Positions 1 to 7,653 of a DNA stretch of 46,995 nucleotides are shown in pieces. Source of the DNA: Prevotella histicola JCM 15637 = DNF00424 (GTDB lineage: Bacteria; Bacteroidota; Bacteroidia; Bacteroidales; Bacteroidaceae); the NCBI RefSeq assembly GCF_000613925.1, contig NZ_BAJX01000020.1, positions 1 through 46,995 of the forward strand. The letters are read 5' to 3'. A program made the position numbers and the translations under genes. Positions within the stretch are counted from its first letter, which is position 1, and every line of letters begins with the position of its first letter. The notes under the pieces are model-generated. The model worked only from the letters and a program-made list of their open reading frames with translations, did no database searches and was not told the origin of the DNA.

Positions 1-31
1 CTAAATGTAATAAGGCTTTTCACTTTCTTAG

Positions 32-105
32 TGACTCCGTTGGGATTCAAACCCAAGACCTTCAGAACCGGAATCTGACGCTCTATTCAGCTAAGCTACG
101 GAGCC
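32..105 (-). tRNA. tRNA-Arg (anticodon CCG)
   Basis: On the minus strand a full cloverleaf folds. The 7-bp acceptor stem is GGCTCCG with CGGAGTC (one G-U pair). The anticodon stem is TCAGA/TCTGA around the 7-nt loop TTCCGGT, and the T-loop is TTTGAAT. The anticodon CCG reads the arginine codon CGG. The discriminator base is A and CCA is not encoded. A Bacteroidota-type promoter lies just upstream at 117-146. Confidence 0.93.
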
Positions 106-116
106 AAATGATGCTG

Positions 117-146
117 CAAAGGTACTGTAAAGTTGGCAAAAGTCAA
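117..146 (-). promoter_or_regulatory. Promoter of tRNA-Arg
   Basis: Reading the minus strand, TTG at 146-144 is followed after 19 bp by TACCTTTG at 124-117. This matches the Bacteroidota -33/-7 consensus and ends 11 bp before the tRNA 5' end. Confidence 0.7.
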
Positions 147-293
147 AATAAAACATAAGATAATATGTCCTATAGGTGGTCATGCTACGGTCTTAGGATA
201 TGCACAAGATAATGTTTTTGGTAATAGCTGATGTCAAAAAGTTATAATAAATGAGATAAAAGTGTCATTATGACCAAAGATTCTGTTCTTAGT

Positions 294-324
294 TTTGCAG
301 TTTAATTAATAATATGTAACTTTG
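294..324 (+). promoter_or_regulatory. Promoter of asnA
   Basis: TTTG at 294-297, a 19-bp spacer and TAACTTTG at 317-324 match the Bacteroidota promoter consensus. The predicted leader to the asnA start codon is about 40 nt. Confidence 0.7.
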
Positions 325-371
325 TTGGCAATAATGATAATAGGTAGAAGAATATAAAAGAAAGGGATATA

Positions 372-1409
372 ATGGGTCAACTTATAAAGCCAGAAAGATA
401 CAAAGCATTGCTTAGTAAGCGGCAAACGGAACAAGGAATCAAATTGATAAAGGATTTTTTTCAGCAGAATTTAGCAACAGAACTGCGCTTGAGTCGTGTT
501 ACAGCCCCGTTATTTGTATTGAAAGGACTGGGAATTAATGATGATCTCAATGGTGTTGAACGTCCAGTTTCTTTTCCAATAAAGGACTTGGGAGACGCAC
601 AGGCTGAAGTTGTACACTCTTTGGCGAAGTGGAAACGACTGACATTAGCCGAGTATGAGATACAGCCGGGCTATGGTATCTATACCGATATGAATGCTAT
701 ACGTGCTGATGAAGAGCTGGATAACCTTCATTCTCTTTATGTTGACCAATGGGATTGGGAGGCTGTTATTACAGAAAGTGACAGGACAAGACATTATTTA
801 GAGGACATTGTTCGTCGTATCTATGGTGCAATCCTTCGTACAGAGTTCCTTACTTGCGAGGCTTATCCACAGTTGAAGCCTTTCCTTCCTAAGGATATTC
901 ATTTTATACATGCGCAGGAATTGTTAGAGATGTATCCTGATAAGACTCCAAAGGAGCGTGAAGATGCCATCTGTAAGAAGTATGGTGCAGTCTTTGTGGA
1001 GGGTATTGGTTGCAGATTGAGTAATGGTGAGAAGCATGATGGGCGTGCAGCTGACTATGATGATTGGTCAACTGTGGCAGAAGATGGCAAGGTTGGTCTG
1101 AATGGTGACATCCTTATTTGGTATCCAGTATTAGGACGTAGCTTTGAGTTATCATCCATGGGTATCCGTGTTGATAAGATTGCACTACTTCGTCAGTTGG
1201 AGATTGAGAGACAGAAAGAGCGCGAACAACTCTACTTCCATCAGCAACTGCTCTCCGATAAGCTACCATTGAGTATCGGAGGAGGTATAGGACAGAGTCG
1301 TCTCTGTATGGTAATGCTGCACAAGGCACACATTGGTGAGATACAAGCAAGCATCTGGTCAGACGAGATGCGTCAGGAATGTGAAGCCGCAGGGATGTCG
1401 CTGATATAA
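372..1409 (+). CDS. asnA: Aspartate-ammonia ligase (asparagine synthetase A)
   Basis: This enzyme makes L-asparagine from aspartate and ammonia with ATP, giving AMP and PPi, in the cytoplasm. The 345-residue length is normal for the ammonia-dependent AsnA family, which has the class II aminoacyl-tRNA synthetase fold. The N-terminus (GQLIKPERYKALLS) and the block LSRVTAPLFVLKGLGIND near residues 40-57 are typical. So are WKRLTLAEYEI, GIYTDMNAIR and the C-terminal motif-3-like LPLSIGGGIGQSRLCM, where the arginine would contact ATP. The ATG at 372 follows a clear promoter. It is monocistronic, and a bidirectional hairpin separates it from the convergent aguB gene. Confidence 0.96.
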   Translation: MGQLIKPERYKALLSKRQTEQGIKLIKDFFQQNLATELRLSRVTAPLFVLKGLGINDDLNGVERPVSFPIKDLGDAQAEVVHSLAKWKRLTLAEYEIQPGYGIYTDMNAIRADEELDNLHSLYVDQWDWEAVITESDRTRHYLEDIVRRIYGAILRTEFLTCEAYPQLKPFLPKDIHFIHAQELLEMYPDKTPKEREDAICKKYGAVFVEGIGCRLSNGEKHDGRAADYDDWSTVAEDGKVGLNGDILIWYPVLGRSFELSSMGIRVDKIALLRQLEIERQKEREQLYFHQQLLSDKLPLSIGGGIGQSRLCMVMLHKAHIGEIQASIWSDEMRQECEAAGMSLI

Positions 1410-1416
1410 AAAACAA

Positions 1417-1481
1417 GAGTGTATCAAATAGCCTATCATAGGTTCTCCCCTATAAACAGGCTATTTAATACACCCTTTTTT
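1417..1481. terminator. Bidirectional terminator between asnA and aguB
   Basis: GAGTGTATCAAATAGCCT pairs with AGGCTATTTAATACACCC, with a small inner hairpin between the arms. A T-run follows on the plus strand and an A-run precedes it. It would therefore stop both asnA and the convergent aguB transcript. Confidence 0.8.
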
Positions 1482-1499
1482 GTATGAAATAATAATGGG

Positions 1500-2384
1500 T
1501 TAATCTATAAATCTTTTTGTTATCTCCCCATATTCATCAATCCTTCTGTCGCGTAAGAAGGGCCACCAGCGGCGTACTTGTTCGCTATGACCAATGTTAA
1601 TATTGATGATAATGCCCTCTTCTTCATTGTCACTGGCACGGAAAAGCAGTTCTCCTTGGGGGCCTGCGGCGAAGCTACTGCCCCAAAACTGAATGCCACC
1701 CGTTTGCTTACTTGGGTCAGGTTCATATCCTACACGGTTTACAGCGATGACAGGTAAGCCGTTGGCAACGGCATGTCCGCGCATAACAGTTGTCCATGCT
1801 TCACGTTGGCGTTGCTGTTCTTCATCTGTATCACTGGTTTCGTAACCAATAGCAGTAGGGTAGATGAGTATTTCTGCACCCTGTAGCGCCATTAAACGTG
1901 CTGCCTCCGGATACCACTGATCCCAACAAACGAGTACTCCAAGTCGCCCGACGCTGGTGTCAATGGGATGGAATCCAAGGTCGCCAGGTGTGAAATAGAA
2001 CTTCTCATAGTATGCAGGATCGTCTGGAATATGCATCTTCCGATATTTTCCAGCAATACTTCCGTCTTTCTCAATGACTACTGCTGTATTATGATAGAGC
2101 CCTGGTGCACGCTTTTCGAAGAGTGATGTTACGATGACAACACCCAGTTCCCGCGCTAGTTCTCCGTAGAATTCAGTAGAAGGACCAGGTATCGTCTCTG
2201 CTAATTCGAATTTGTTTACGTCTTCAGTCTGGCAGAAATAAAGCGAGTTATGTAGCTCTTGCAGTATGATGAGTTGTGCTCCGCGTTGTGCAAGGTTGGT
2301 TATGTTCTCTGCCAAGCGTTCGATATTATTCTTTATGTCAGCAACATTGTGCTGCTGTATAATACCTATTTTTATTTCTTTCAT
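1500..2384 (-). CDS. aguB: N-carbamoylputrescine amidohydrolase
   Basis: This enzyme hydrolyses N-carbamoylputrescine to putrescine, CO2 and ammonia, the second step of the agmatine route to polyamines. The 294-residue protein is a nitrilase-superfamily enzyme of usual length. The catalytic triad is visible as Glu43 (ILQELHN), Lys116 (KYRKMHIP) and Cys153 (VLVCWDQWYPE). The family-typical DDPAYYEKFYFTPGD follows the lysine. The gene lies 110 bp downstream of aguA on the same strand, so the two genes encode consecutive steps and are probably co-transcribed. Assignment to carbamoylputrescine rather than another amide rests on the sequence type and on the aguA neighbour. Confidence 0.93.
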   Translation of the reverse strand: MKEIKIGIIQQHNVADIKNNIERLAENITNLAQRGAQLIILQELHNSLYFCQTEDVNKFELAETIPGPSTEFYGELARELGVVIVTSLFEKRAPGLYHNTAVVIEKDGSIAGKYRKMHIPDDPAYYEKFYFTPGDLGFHPIDTSVGRLGVLVCWDQWYPEAARLMALQGAEILIYPTAIGYETSDTDEEQQRQREAWTTVMRGHAVANGLPVIAVNRVGYEPDPSKQTGGIQFWGSSFAAGPQGELLFRASDNEEEGIIININIGHSEQVRRWWPFLRDRRIDEYGEITKRFID

Positions 2385-2494
2385 ATAGAAAATTCCTTTG
2401 CTTTCTCCATTATCTCTCTATTAATCCTTCTGCATGAGAGGGGTAGAGAGACTATGGATGGTTTGGATTACATATTATTATAGTGTTGGAAATC

Positions 2495-3574
2495 TTATCT
2501 TTCTTTAGGCGAAAGAGAGGGAAATTGCATCGTCAAACAGTGTATAGAACCATGTTGCCTTATGATAGTACGGCTATCAATACCCACGATTTCGCGGTCA
2601 GGGAATGCTGTCTGTATTGTTTCCAATGCTACTTTGTCCTTTTCTGGTTGGTTATATGTAGGTACAATAACCGCTCCATTGATGATAAGGAAGTTGGCAT
2701 GAGTCGCCGGCAAGCGCTCTTCTTCGTCATAGATAGCATCAGGCATGGGCAGACGTAATAGGCGATAAGGTTTGCCTTTGGTCGTACGTAACTGCTTTAG
2801 TTGCTCTTCTAAGAGACGGAAATCTTCATAATGTTCATCTTCTTTATCGTCACATCCTATATATAATAAGGTGTCATTTGGAGCAATACGGACAATAGTA
2901 TCAATGTGTCCGTCAGTGTCGTCGCCAGCTAACTGTCCATGATCAAGCCATATGACACGCTCTACATTTGGGAAGAGTGAGCGTAATTTCTCATCAATCT
3001 CCTCTTTTGTTAGCGGTTGATTGCGGTGTGGTGCCATCAAGCAGCTTGTGGTTGTGAAAAGTGTTTGGTCACCATCACTCTCAATGGAACCACCTTCAAG
3101 AACAAAATCTTTATGATTTTCCAATGTTCCATGGAATAGTCCGGCCTTGTAAACCTGTCGGTTGATTCTGTTATCTTTCTCTGCTGTAAACTTCTTTCCC
3201 CATCCATTGAAACAAAAATCAAGTAGGTGTCTTGGATGGAAGTAATCCTTTGGCTCCCCACTAGACAGGATGGTGATGGGTGCAACATCACGAGCCCACG
3301 TGTCATTGTTGTCACAAGCAAAGAGCGTTACTCGTCTTATCTGTTCCTCTGATAGTCTTTCTGCCAACAATAACCTTACTGATTCAATGTCACGTGCAGT
3401 GATCAACAACTCCTCATGACGGGTAATGGCATCAGCCATCTGCAGATATACTTCAGTAATCTCCTCCAGATAAGGACGCCAGTCAGTATCTTCGTGTGGC
3501 CATATCAGCATAATACCGTCTTGCTGTTCCCATTCTGCAGGTAACCGAAAGCTATGAAATTCGTTCTTATCCAT
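2495..3574 (-). CDS. aguA: Agmatine deiminase
   Basis: This enzyme converts agmatine to N-carbamoylputrescine and ammonia, the first step of the pathway completed by the downstream aguB. The 359-residue protein has the pentein fold of the PAD_porph family: RLPAEWEQQDGIMLIWPHE at the N-terminus, TWARDVAP, FVLEGGSIESDG and the C-terminal HGSIHCLTMQ with the nucleophile Cys346. An in-frame ORF extends 23 codons further upstream to 3643. I start at the ATG at 3574 because family similarity begins at DKNEFHSFRLP and a promoter box sits inside the extension. Confidence 0.94.
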   Translation of the reverse strand: MDKNEFHSFRLPAEWEQQDGIMLIWPHEDTDWRPYLEEITEVYLQMADAITRHEELLITARDIESVRLLLAERLSEEQIRRVTLFACDNNDTWARDVAPITILSSGEPKDYFHPRHLLDFCFNGWGKKFTAEKDNRINRQVYKAGLFHGTLENHKDFVLEGGSIESDGDQTLFTTTSCLMAPHRNQPLTKEEIDEKLRSLFPNVERVIWLDHGQLAGDDTDGHIDTIVRIAPNDTLLYIGCDDKEDEHYEDFRLLEEQLKQLRTTKGKPYRLLRLPMPDAIYDEEERLPATHANFLIINGAVIVPTYNQPEKDKVALETIQTAFPDREIVGIDSRTIIRQHGSIHCLTMQFPSLSPKER

Positions 3575-3578
3575 ACTG

Positions 3579-3586
3579 CAAAGATA
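3579..3586 (-). promoter_or_regulatory. Candidate -7 box of aguA
   Basis: TATCTTTG on the minus strand ends only 4 nt before the preferred aguA start codon, which would give a leaderless or nearly leaderless mRNA. No clear -33 TTG is seen at the right spacing, so this is tentative. Confidence 0.4.
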
Positions 3587-3727
3587 AGAAAAGAAAATGT
3601 TATTCATACTAATACTATATGTGTTTTTTATGGAATGTATCATCGTATATATGCTACATGATATGCATCAATAGGTTTGATGGAGGTCAATTAATTGTAA
3701 TATTTTTAAATCATGATGGATACTTTC

Positions 3728-3759
3728 TTTGTATAAATCAGTCCTTACCATTACCTTTG
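3728..3759 (+). promoter_or_regulatory. Promoter of the small transcription unit
   Basis: TTTG at 3728-3731, 20 bp and TACCTTTG at 3752-3759 form a full consensus Bacteroidota promoter. The only coding sequence downstream before the terminator at 4093 is a 34-codon ORF. Confidence 0.7.
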
Positions 3760-3923
3760 CATCCACAAAACGAAACATTATGGGGTTATAATCCCTAATT
3801 TGATGTACTAAAATAGATTGCCACTATTTTTCAGGATAGTATTGTACAGGCTTCAATCTCAATAGGATTAGTGAGAAGTAGTAAAGGTAACAAGATTGTA
3901 AAACAAGAAAAAAAGAACACGTT

Positions 3924-4028
3924 ATGAAAGAAAGAATCATGAAGGCAAGCCTTACACGTAAGGTCTTCCATTATCTGACAAACGTCATCAGAGAGTATAA
4001 CATGGGACGTGTACACTGCTTGGCATAA
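3924..4028 (+). CDS. Small basic protein of unknown function (34 aa)
   Basis: I do not recognise this peptide. It is a 34-codon ATG-to-TAA frame. The product is basic, with the start MKERIMKASLTRKVF followed by a short amphipathic-looking stretch and the end NMGRVHCLA. It has no signal peptide and no membrane segment. Support for expression comes from context: a consensus promoter about 165 bp upstream, a structured leader, and a strong 16-bp terminator stem about 65 bp downstream, with no other gene in the unit. An alternative in-frame start is the ATG at 3939. The unit could instead be a non-coding RNA in which this frame is incidental. Confidence 0.4.
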   Translation: MKERIMKASLTRKVFHYLTNVIREYNMGRVHCLA

Positions 4029-4092
4029 GTCAGAGACTCGAGTTTGATAGAGTCATAGCAAGAAAAAAAGTTTGAGAGAATAATAGAAAGGT

Positions 4093-4130
4093 ATCGGGCT
4101 GTAATCCAAATGGATTTCAGTCCGATTTTC
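4093..4130 (+). terminator. Terminator of the small transcription unit
   Basis: ATCGGGCTGTAATCCA (4093-4108) pairs with TGGATTTCAGTCCGAT (4111-4126), 16 positions with one mismatch and one G-T pair. It is followed by TTTTCTTTTCC. Confidence 0.8.
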
Positions 4131-4247
4131 TTTTCCTTGTAATTTTCTCCTTTCAGCTTGCTTCTACTTCCCCTTTGAACATTAAAAAAGGGGATTTTAA
4201 AAGGTCTACTATGGCACTTTTGCGCATGAATGTGCGTATTACAGAAG

Positions 4248-4332
4248 ATTACAAGGCCTTTGTAATTCTTCTACAAGGCCTTTGTAATAGTATTACCGAC
4301 GCCTTGTAATTCTTCTACAAGGCCCTTGTAAT
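4248..4332. repeat. 22-bp-period palindromic array A1 (4 units)
   Basis: A 19-bp first unit is followed by three units of exactly 22 bp at 4267, 4289 and 4311. Units are quasi-palindromes of the type TACAAGGCCTTTGTA plus about 7 bp of spacer. Units 2 and 4 start with TCTTCTACAA, and unit 3 starts AGTATTAC and carries CGCCTTGTAAT. The same unit order recurs at 32565-32649. The array lies between the small-unit terminator and the promoter of the NIF3-like gene. Confidence 0.85.
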
Positions 4333-4421
4333 TTTGAGAAAGGAAGCCTTTGAAGTTCTAATATGCAATAATGTAGGATTAGAAAGATAAACCTTATATC
4401 GTAAATATTGGGGCATGTATA

Positions 4422-4452
4422 TTGTAAGAATTGAATAAATTTCTTATCTTTG
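4422..4452 (+). promoter_or_regulatory. Promoter of the NIF3-like gene
   Basis: TTG at 4422-4424, 20 bp and TATCTTTG at 4445-4452 fit the consensus. The ATG follows 13 bp after the box, giving a very short leader. Confidence 0.65.
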
Positions 4453-4465
4453 CAGTCTAAAACTT

Positions 4466-5284
4466 ATGCGTAGCGTGAAAATAAAGGAAGTAATTGATGC
4501 CCTTGAACGGTTCGCGCCTTTGCCCTTGCAGGAAGAGTATGACAATGCCGGCTTGCAAGTTGGATTGACAGAGGCGGAAGTATCAGGGGCTTTATTGTGT
4601 CTTGACGTGACTGAAAGGGTAGTGGATGAGGCCATTACAAAAGGTTGCAACTTAATTGTTGCACACCATCCGCTTATCTTTCGGAAACTATCTCAGGTCA
4701 CTGATGCTAACTATGTACAACGTACGGTGATAAAAGCTATCAAGAATGATATCGTTATAGTAGCTATGCACACGAACTTAGATGCTGCTTTTGGTGGTGT
4801 AAACTTCAAAATTGCAGAGAAGTTAAGGCTTAGAGACGTCCGATTCTTTGGACGTGAGAAAGTTGTGACCAATCCTTTGACAGATAAAAAGGTAACAGGC
4901 GGAGATGGCGTTATCGGTTGTTTTGATACTCCTTTAGCAGCTGATGACCTGATATTGTTACTAAAGAAGGAGTTTGATGTGGAATGTGTACAAGCCAATG
5001 AACTGCTTCGGAGGGATATACGGACAGTTGCTCTGTGCGGAGGTTCTGGCTCATTCTTGTTGCAAGATGCAATTAATGCTGGTGCAGATGCCTTCATTAC
5101 AGGTGAGATGGGTTATCATGAGTTCTTCGGACATGAGCAGGAGATACAGCTTTGTGTCATCGGCCATTACCAAAGTGAACAATATACGACAGAGGTTTTA
5201 CGTGATGTAATAGAGCGTGATTGCCCCGGTGTGAAGTGCTGTATATCAGAGATAAATACGAACCCAATAGTTTACTTTAGTTGA
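4466..5284 (+). CDS. NIF3-like dinuclear metal-centre protein
   Basis: This is a member of the NIF3/YbgI family (DUF34), hexameric proteins with a dimetal site. The physiological reaction is not settled; GTP cyclohydrolase I type 2-like activity has been proposed for homologues. The 272-residue length matches the short bacterial form without the inserted PII-like domain. Metal ligands are seen in IVAHHPLIF (His67, His68), AMHTNLDA (His102, Asp106) and the C-terminal GHYQSEQYTTE. The next gene, a zinc-ribbon coiled-coil protein, starts 90 bp downstream on the same strand. This NIF3/zinc-ribbon pairing is, to my knowledge, common in Bacteroidota and suggests a shared transcript. Confidence 0.93.
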   Translation: MRSVKIKEVIDALERFAPLPLQEEYDNAGLQVGLTEAEVSGALLCLDVTERVVDEAITKGCNLIVAHHPLIFRKLSQVTDANYVQRTVIKAIKNDIVIVAMHTNLDAAFGGVNFKIAEKLRLRDVRFFGREKVVTNPLTDKKVTGGDGVIGCFDTPLAADDLILLLKKEFDVECVQANELLRRDIRTVALCGGSGSFLLQDAINAGADAFITGEMGYHEFFGHEQEIQLCVIGHYQSEQYTTEVLRDVIERDCPGVKCCISEINTNPIVYFS

Positions 5285-5374
5285 CAAGAGCCTATTTTGG
5301 AATAGGACCGTGGGCTGGTTGAAGAGTAAACTACAATATAAAATGAATTTTGAATTAAGTAATATATAAGAATT

Positions 5375-6199
5375 ATGGCAAAGAAAGATCCAAAAGAGTT
5401 ACCAGTAGAGGAAAAGCTGAAGAATCTTTTCCAGTTGCAGACAACGTTGTCAGCGATTGATGAGAAGCGTGCATTGCGTGGAGAACTGCCACTTGAGGTA
5501 CGTGATTTGGAAGATGAACTGGAAGGTTTGCGTACTCGTATTGAGAAGATTGAGCAGGATATAAAGGATTATCAGCGTGCTATTACCCAGAAAAAGGGTG
5601 ATATTGTTGAGGCTCAAGCAAGCTTAGAGCGTTATAACAAGCAGTTGGATACTGTTGCTAATAACCGTGAGTATGATACACTTACAAAGGAAATAGAGTT
5701 CCAAACACTTGAGATTGAGCTCTGTAATAAGAAGATTAAGGAGGCTCAGTACAAGGTTGAGGAGAAACAGAAGGACTTGGAAGCTAATCGTGGGCTCCTT
5801 GAAGACCGTCAGAAGGCCTTAGAGGAGAAGCGTAATGAGCTTGATGAGATTATGCAAGAGACTCGTGAGGAAGAAGGTTTGCTAAAAGATAAGGCTTCAG
5901 AGCTTGAGACTAAGATAGAATCAGGACTCCTTCGCAGCTTCAAACGTATCCGTCGTGGTGCTCGTAATGGTCTTGGTATCGTTTACGTACAGCGTGATGC
6001 ATGTGGTGGTTGCTTCAATAAGATCCCGCCTCAGCGCCAGTTGGATGTGAAGATGCATAAGAAAATTATCGTTTGTGAGTACTGTGGTCGTATCTTGATT
6101 GACCCAGAATTGGCAGGTGTAAAGATTGAAAAGGCTGGTGAAGAGAAGCCTAAGAAGCGCAGAGCAACACGTAAGAAGAAGGAAGAAGGGGAGGAGTAA
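5375..6199 (+). CDS. Coiled-coil protein with C4 zinc ribbon
   Basis: The 274-residue protein has a long charged heptad region (about residues 40-185), predicted as an antiparallel coiled coil. A four-cysteine zinc ribbon follows: DACGGC (Cys210, Cys213) and VCEYCG (Cys234, Cys237). It ends in a strongly basic Lys/Arg tail (about 258-270). This is the COG1579 architecture, whose members are suspected nucleic-acid- or ribosome-associated proteins. The exact role is not known and none is claimed. It sits in a likely operon behind the NIF3-like gene, and a rho-independent terminator follows 45 bp after the stop. Confidence 0.9.
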   Translation: MAKKDPKELPVEEKLKNLFQLQTTLSAIDEKRALRGELPLEVRDLEDELEGLRTRIEKIEQDIKDYQRAITQKKGDIVEAQASLERYNKQLDTVANNREYDTLTKEIEFQTLEIELCNKKIKEAQYKVEEKQKDLEANRGLLEDRQKALEEKRNELDEIMQETREEEGLLKDKASELETKIESGLLRSFKRIRRGARNGLGIVYVQRDACGGCFNKIPPQRQLDVKMHKKIIVCEYCGRILIDPELAGVKIEKAGEEKPKKRRATRKKKEEGEE

Positions 6200-6243
6200 G
6201 GAAGGTTTTTCCGGCTTTCTCACCTTTAAAAAGAGATAAAAGG

Positions 6244-6275
6244 ATCCTTAGTCCATTGATGGGCTGAGGATTTTT
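6244..6275 (+). terminator. Terminator after the zinc-ribbon gene
   Basis: ATCCTTAGTCC (6244-6254) pairs with GGGCTGAGGAT (6261-6271), followed by a T-run. Confidence 0.8.
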
Positions 6276-6537
6276 CGTTTATAAAAGGGATTTTGATGGT
6301 TTACTTTTTCTTTGCATGTTGTCTCTTATTATCCTTTGTCTAATGGTCTATTCGTTGTTTATCTTGCTATTAGTGGTGTTCTATATGGTTGACTGTTGCT
6401 CTGCTTGTATGGGAAGAAGGCTGAGTAATGAATAGACGTTGAGGTACAGAAAAGATGATGACTCATGATAAAAAGACATTCCTATTCATGAGTACTCTGT
6501 ATCCTATTTTTGTAAGAAGTATTCATAGCTATAAAAT

Positions 6538-6647
6538 GAAAGATGCCCTTTTGTGATGTAAAAGATGCCCTTTTGAATGGTAAAAGGTGCCCTTTTGAAT
6601 GGTAAAAGACGCCCTTCTGCAATGCAAAAGGGCGTCTTTTACTTGGA
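6538..6647. repeat. 22-bp-period palindromic array B1 (5 units)
   Basis: Five units start at 6538, 6560, 6582, 6604 and 6626, each exactly 22 bp. The core is the 15-bp quasi-palindrome AAAAGRYGCCCTTTT plus a 7-bp spacer (for example GAATGGT). The fifth unit carries the reverse complement of the core, AAAAGGGCGTCTTTT. About 50 bp of the right flank (6650-6700, TTTGTAAnCT...TGATAATCTGT) is also shared with array B2 at 25071. The array lies in a gene-free stretch between two convergent genes. The rest of 6276-6749 shows nothing else. Confidence 0.88.
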
Positions 6648-6749
6648 TGTTTGTAAGCTACTGATAATCTGTATGTTACAAAACGGAAAATAATGTATTT
6701 TATCTTGTTTTTCGTTTAGCCTGCTATCTCTATCTGTAAAGAAAACTAC

Positions 6750-6791
6750 AACCCTGTTATGAACATCTGTTGGGATGGTCATAACAGGGTT
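6750..6791 (-). terminator. Terminator after the cyclophilin gene
   Basis: AACCCTGTTATGA (6750-6762) and TCATAACAGGGTT (6779-6791) form a 13-bp perfect stem about 40 bp beyond the cyclophilin stop codon on the minus strand. A T-rich tract follows in that direction. Confidence 0.7.
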
Positions 6792-6831
6792 ATTACTATC
6801 TATCACATCATGTGATTACTCTCCCAACGGC

Positions 6832-7578
6832 TTACAGAATTTCAACAGACTCTATCTTTACATCCTTGTTAGGGCGATCATTCTGGTCTGTATCACAGTC
6901 CTGAATACGCTCAACGACATCGAGTCCTTCCTCTACTTCACCAAAAACAGTGTATTGGTTGTCAAGGAAAGGTGTACCGCCTATCGTGGTGTAAGCCTCA
7001 ATCTGCTCTGGGGTAAATCCTGATTTACCTTCTTGTTTGCATATCTTTTTGGTCTCTTCAATAAGTTTATCTTGTAATGTCTGCAGTCCTGCACGGTCAC
7101 GGTTGCGTCTGAGGTCCATGATTTCATCACGATGCTGCCTTGTAAGTTCATTGAAGACACTTTGTTCTTGTTGCATAGCCATCTGATGTTCCATCTGTTT
7201 TAGCTCAGCAGGCTTGTAAGTTTTACCCCAAACGATGTAGAACTGACTACCACTACTTTCCCTGTTTGGGTTCACTTCGTCTCCAGTACGTGCTGCACTT
7301 AGTGCGCCACGTTTATGAAAATATTGTGGATAAACAAACTCTGCGGGGATAGTATAGTCTGGTCCGCCTGTTCCTAACATCTTCCCTTTAGGAGCATTCT
7401 TACTTTCTGGGTCGCCACCTTGTATCATAAAGTCTTTGATAACACGGTGGAAGATTGTACCATCAAGGTATTTTTCCTTTGCAAGTTTCAGAAAGTTATC
7501 ACGGTGTTGTGGGGTTTCATCATAGAGCCTTATGATGATATCACCCTCTGATGTCTTTATTTTCAGTCTTGTTGCCAT
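6832..7578 (-). CDS. Peptidyl-prolyl cis-trans isomerase, cyclophilin type
   Basis: This enzyme catalyses prolyl isomerisation during protein folding. The catalytic arginine Arg45 lies in FHRVIKDFMIQGGDP, and the core continues with GTGGPDYTIPAEF, RESSGSQFYIV and TPFLDNQYTVFGEV. At 248 residues it is about 75 longer than a minimal bacterial cyclophilin. The extra part is a charged, probably helical insertion at about residues 118-195, between the SQFYI strand and the TPFLD strand. There is no signal peptide, so a cytoplasmic location is expected. It follows the DnaJ-domain gene by 75 bp on the same strand, which would put two folding-related genes in one transcript. Confidence 0.94.
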   Translation of the reverse strand: MATRLKIKTSEGDIIIRLYDETPQHRDNFLKLAKEKYLDGTIFHRVIKDFMIQGGDPESKNAPKGKMLGTGGPDYTIPAEFVYPQYFHKRGALSAARTGDEVNPNRESSGSQFYIVWGKTYKPAELKQMEHQMAMQQEQSVFNELTRQHRDEIMDLRRNRDRAGLQTLQDKLIEETKKICKQEGKSGFTPEQIEAYTTIGGTPFLDNQYTVFGEVEEGLDVVERIQDCDTDQNDRPNKDVKIESVEIL

Positions 7579-7653
7579 ATCTTTCTTTGATTTAAAAGCA
7601 CGGTATATAATATTGTTTTTATTGTGAATGTTCAGCGCGAGTATTGTTGAATG

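Noticed and set aside
2483..2758. 91-codon plus-strand ORF
   Set aside because: It is antisense to the 3' part of aguA, whose protein is clearly recognised.
3831..4016. 61-codon minus-strand ORF
   Set aside because: It lies opposite the promoter-driven small unit, has no recognisable family and no own promoter.
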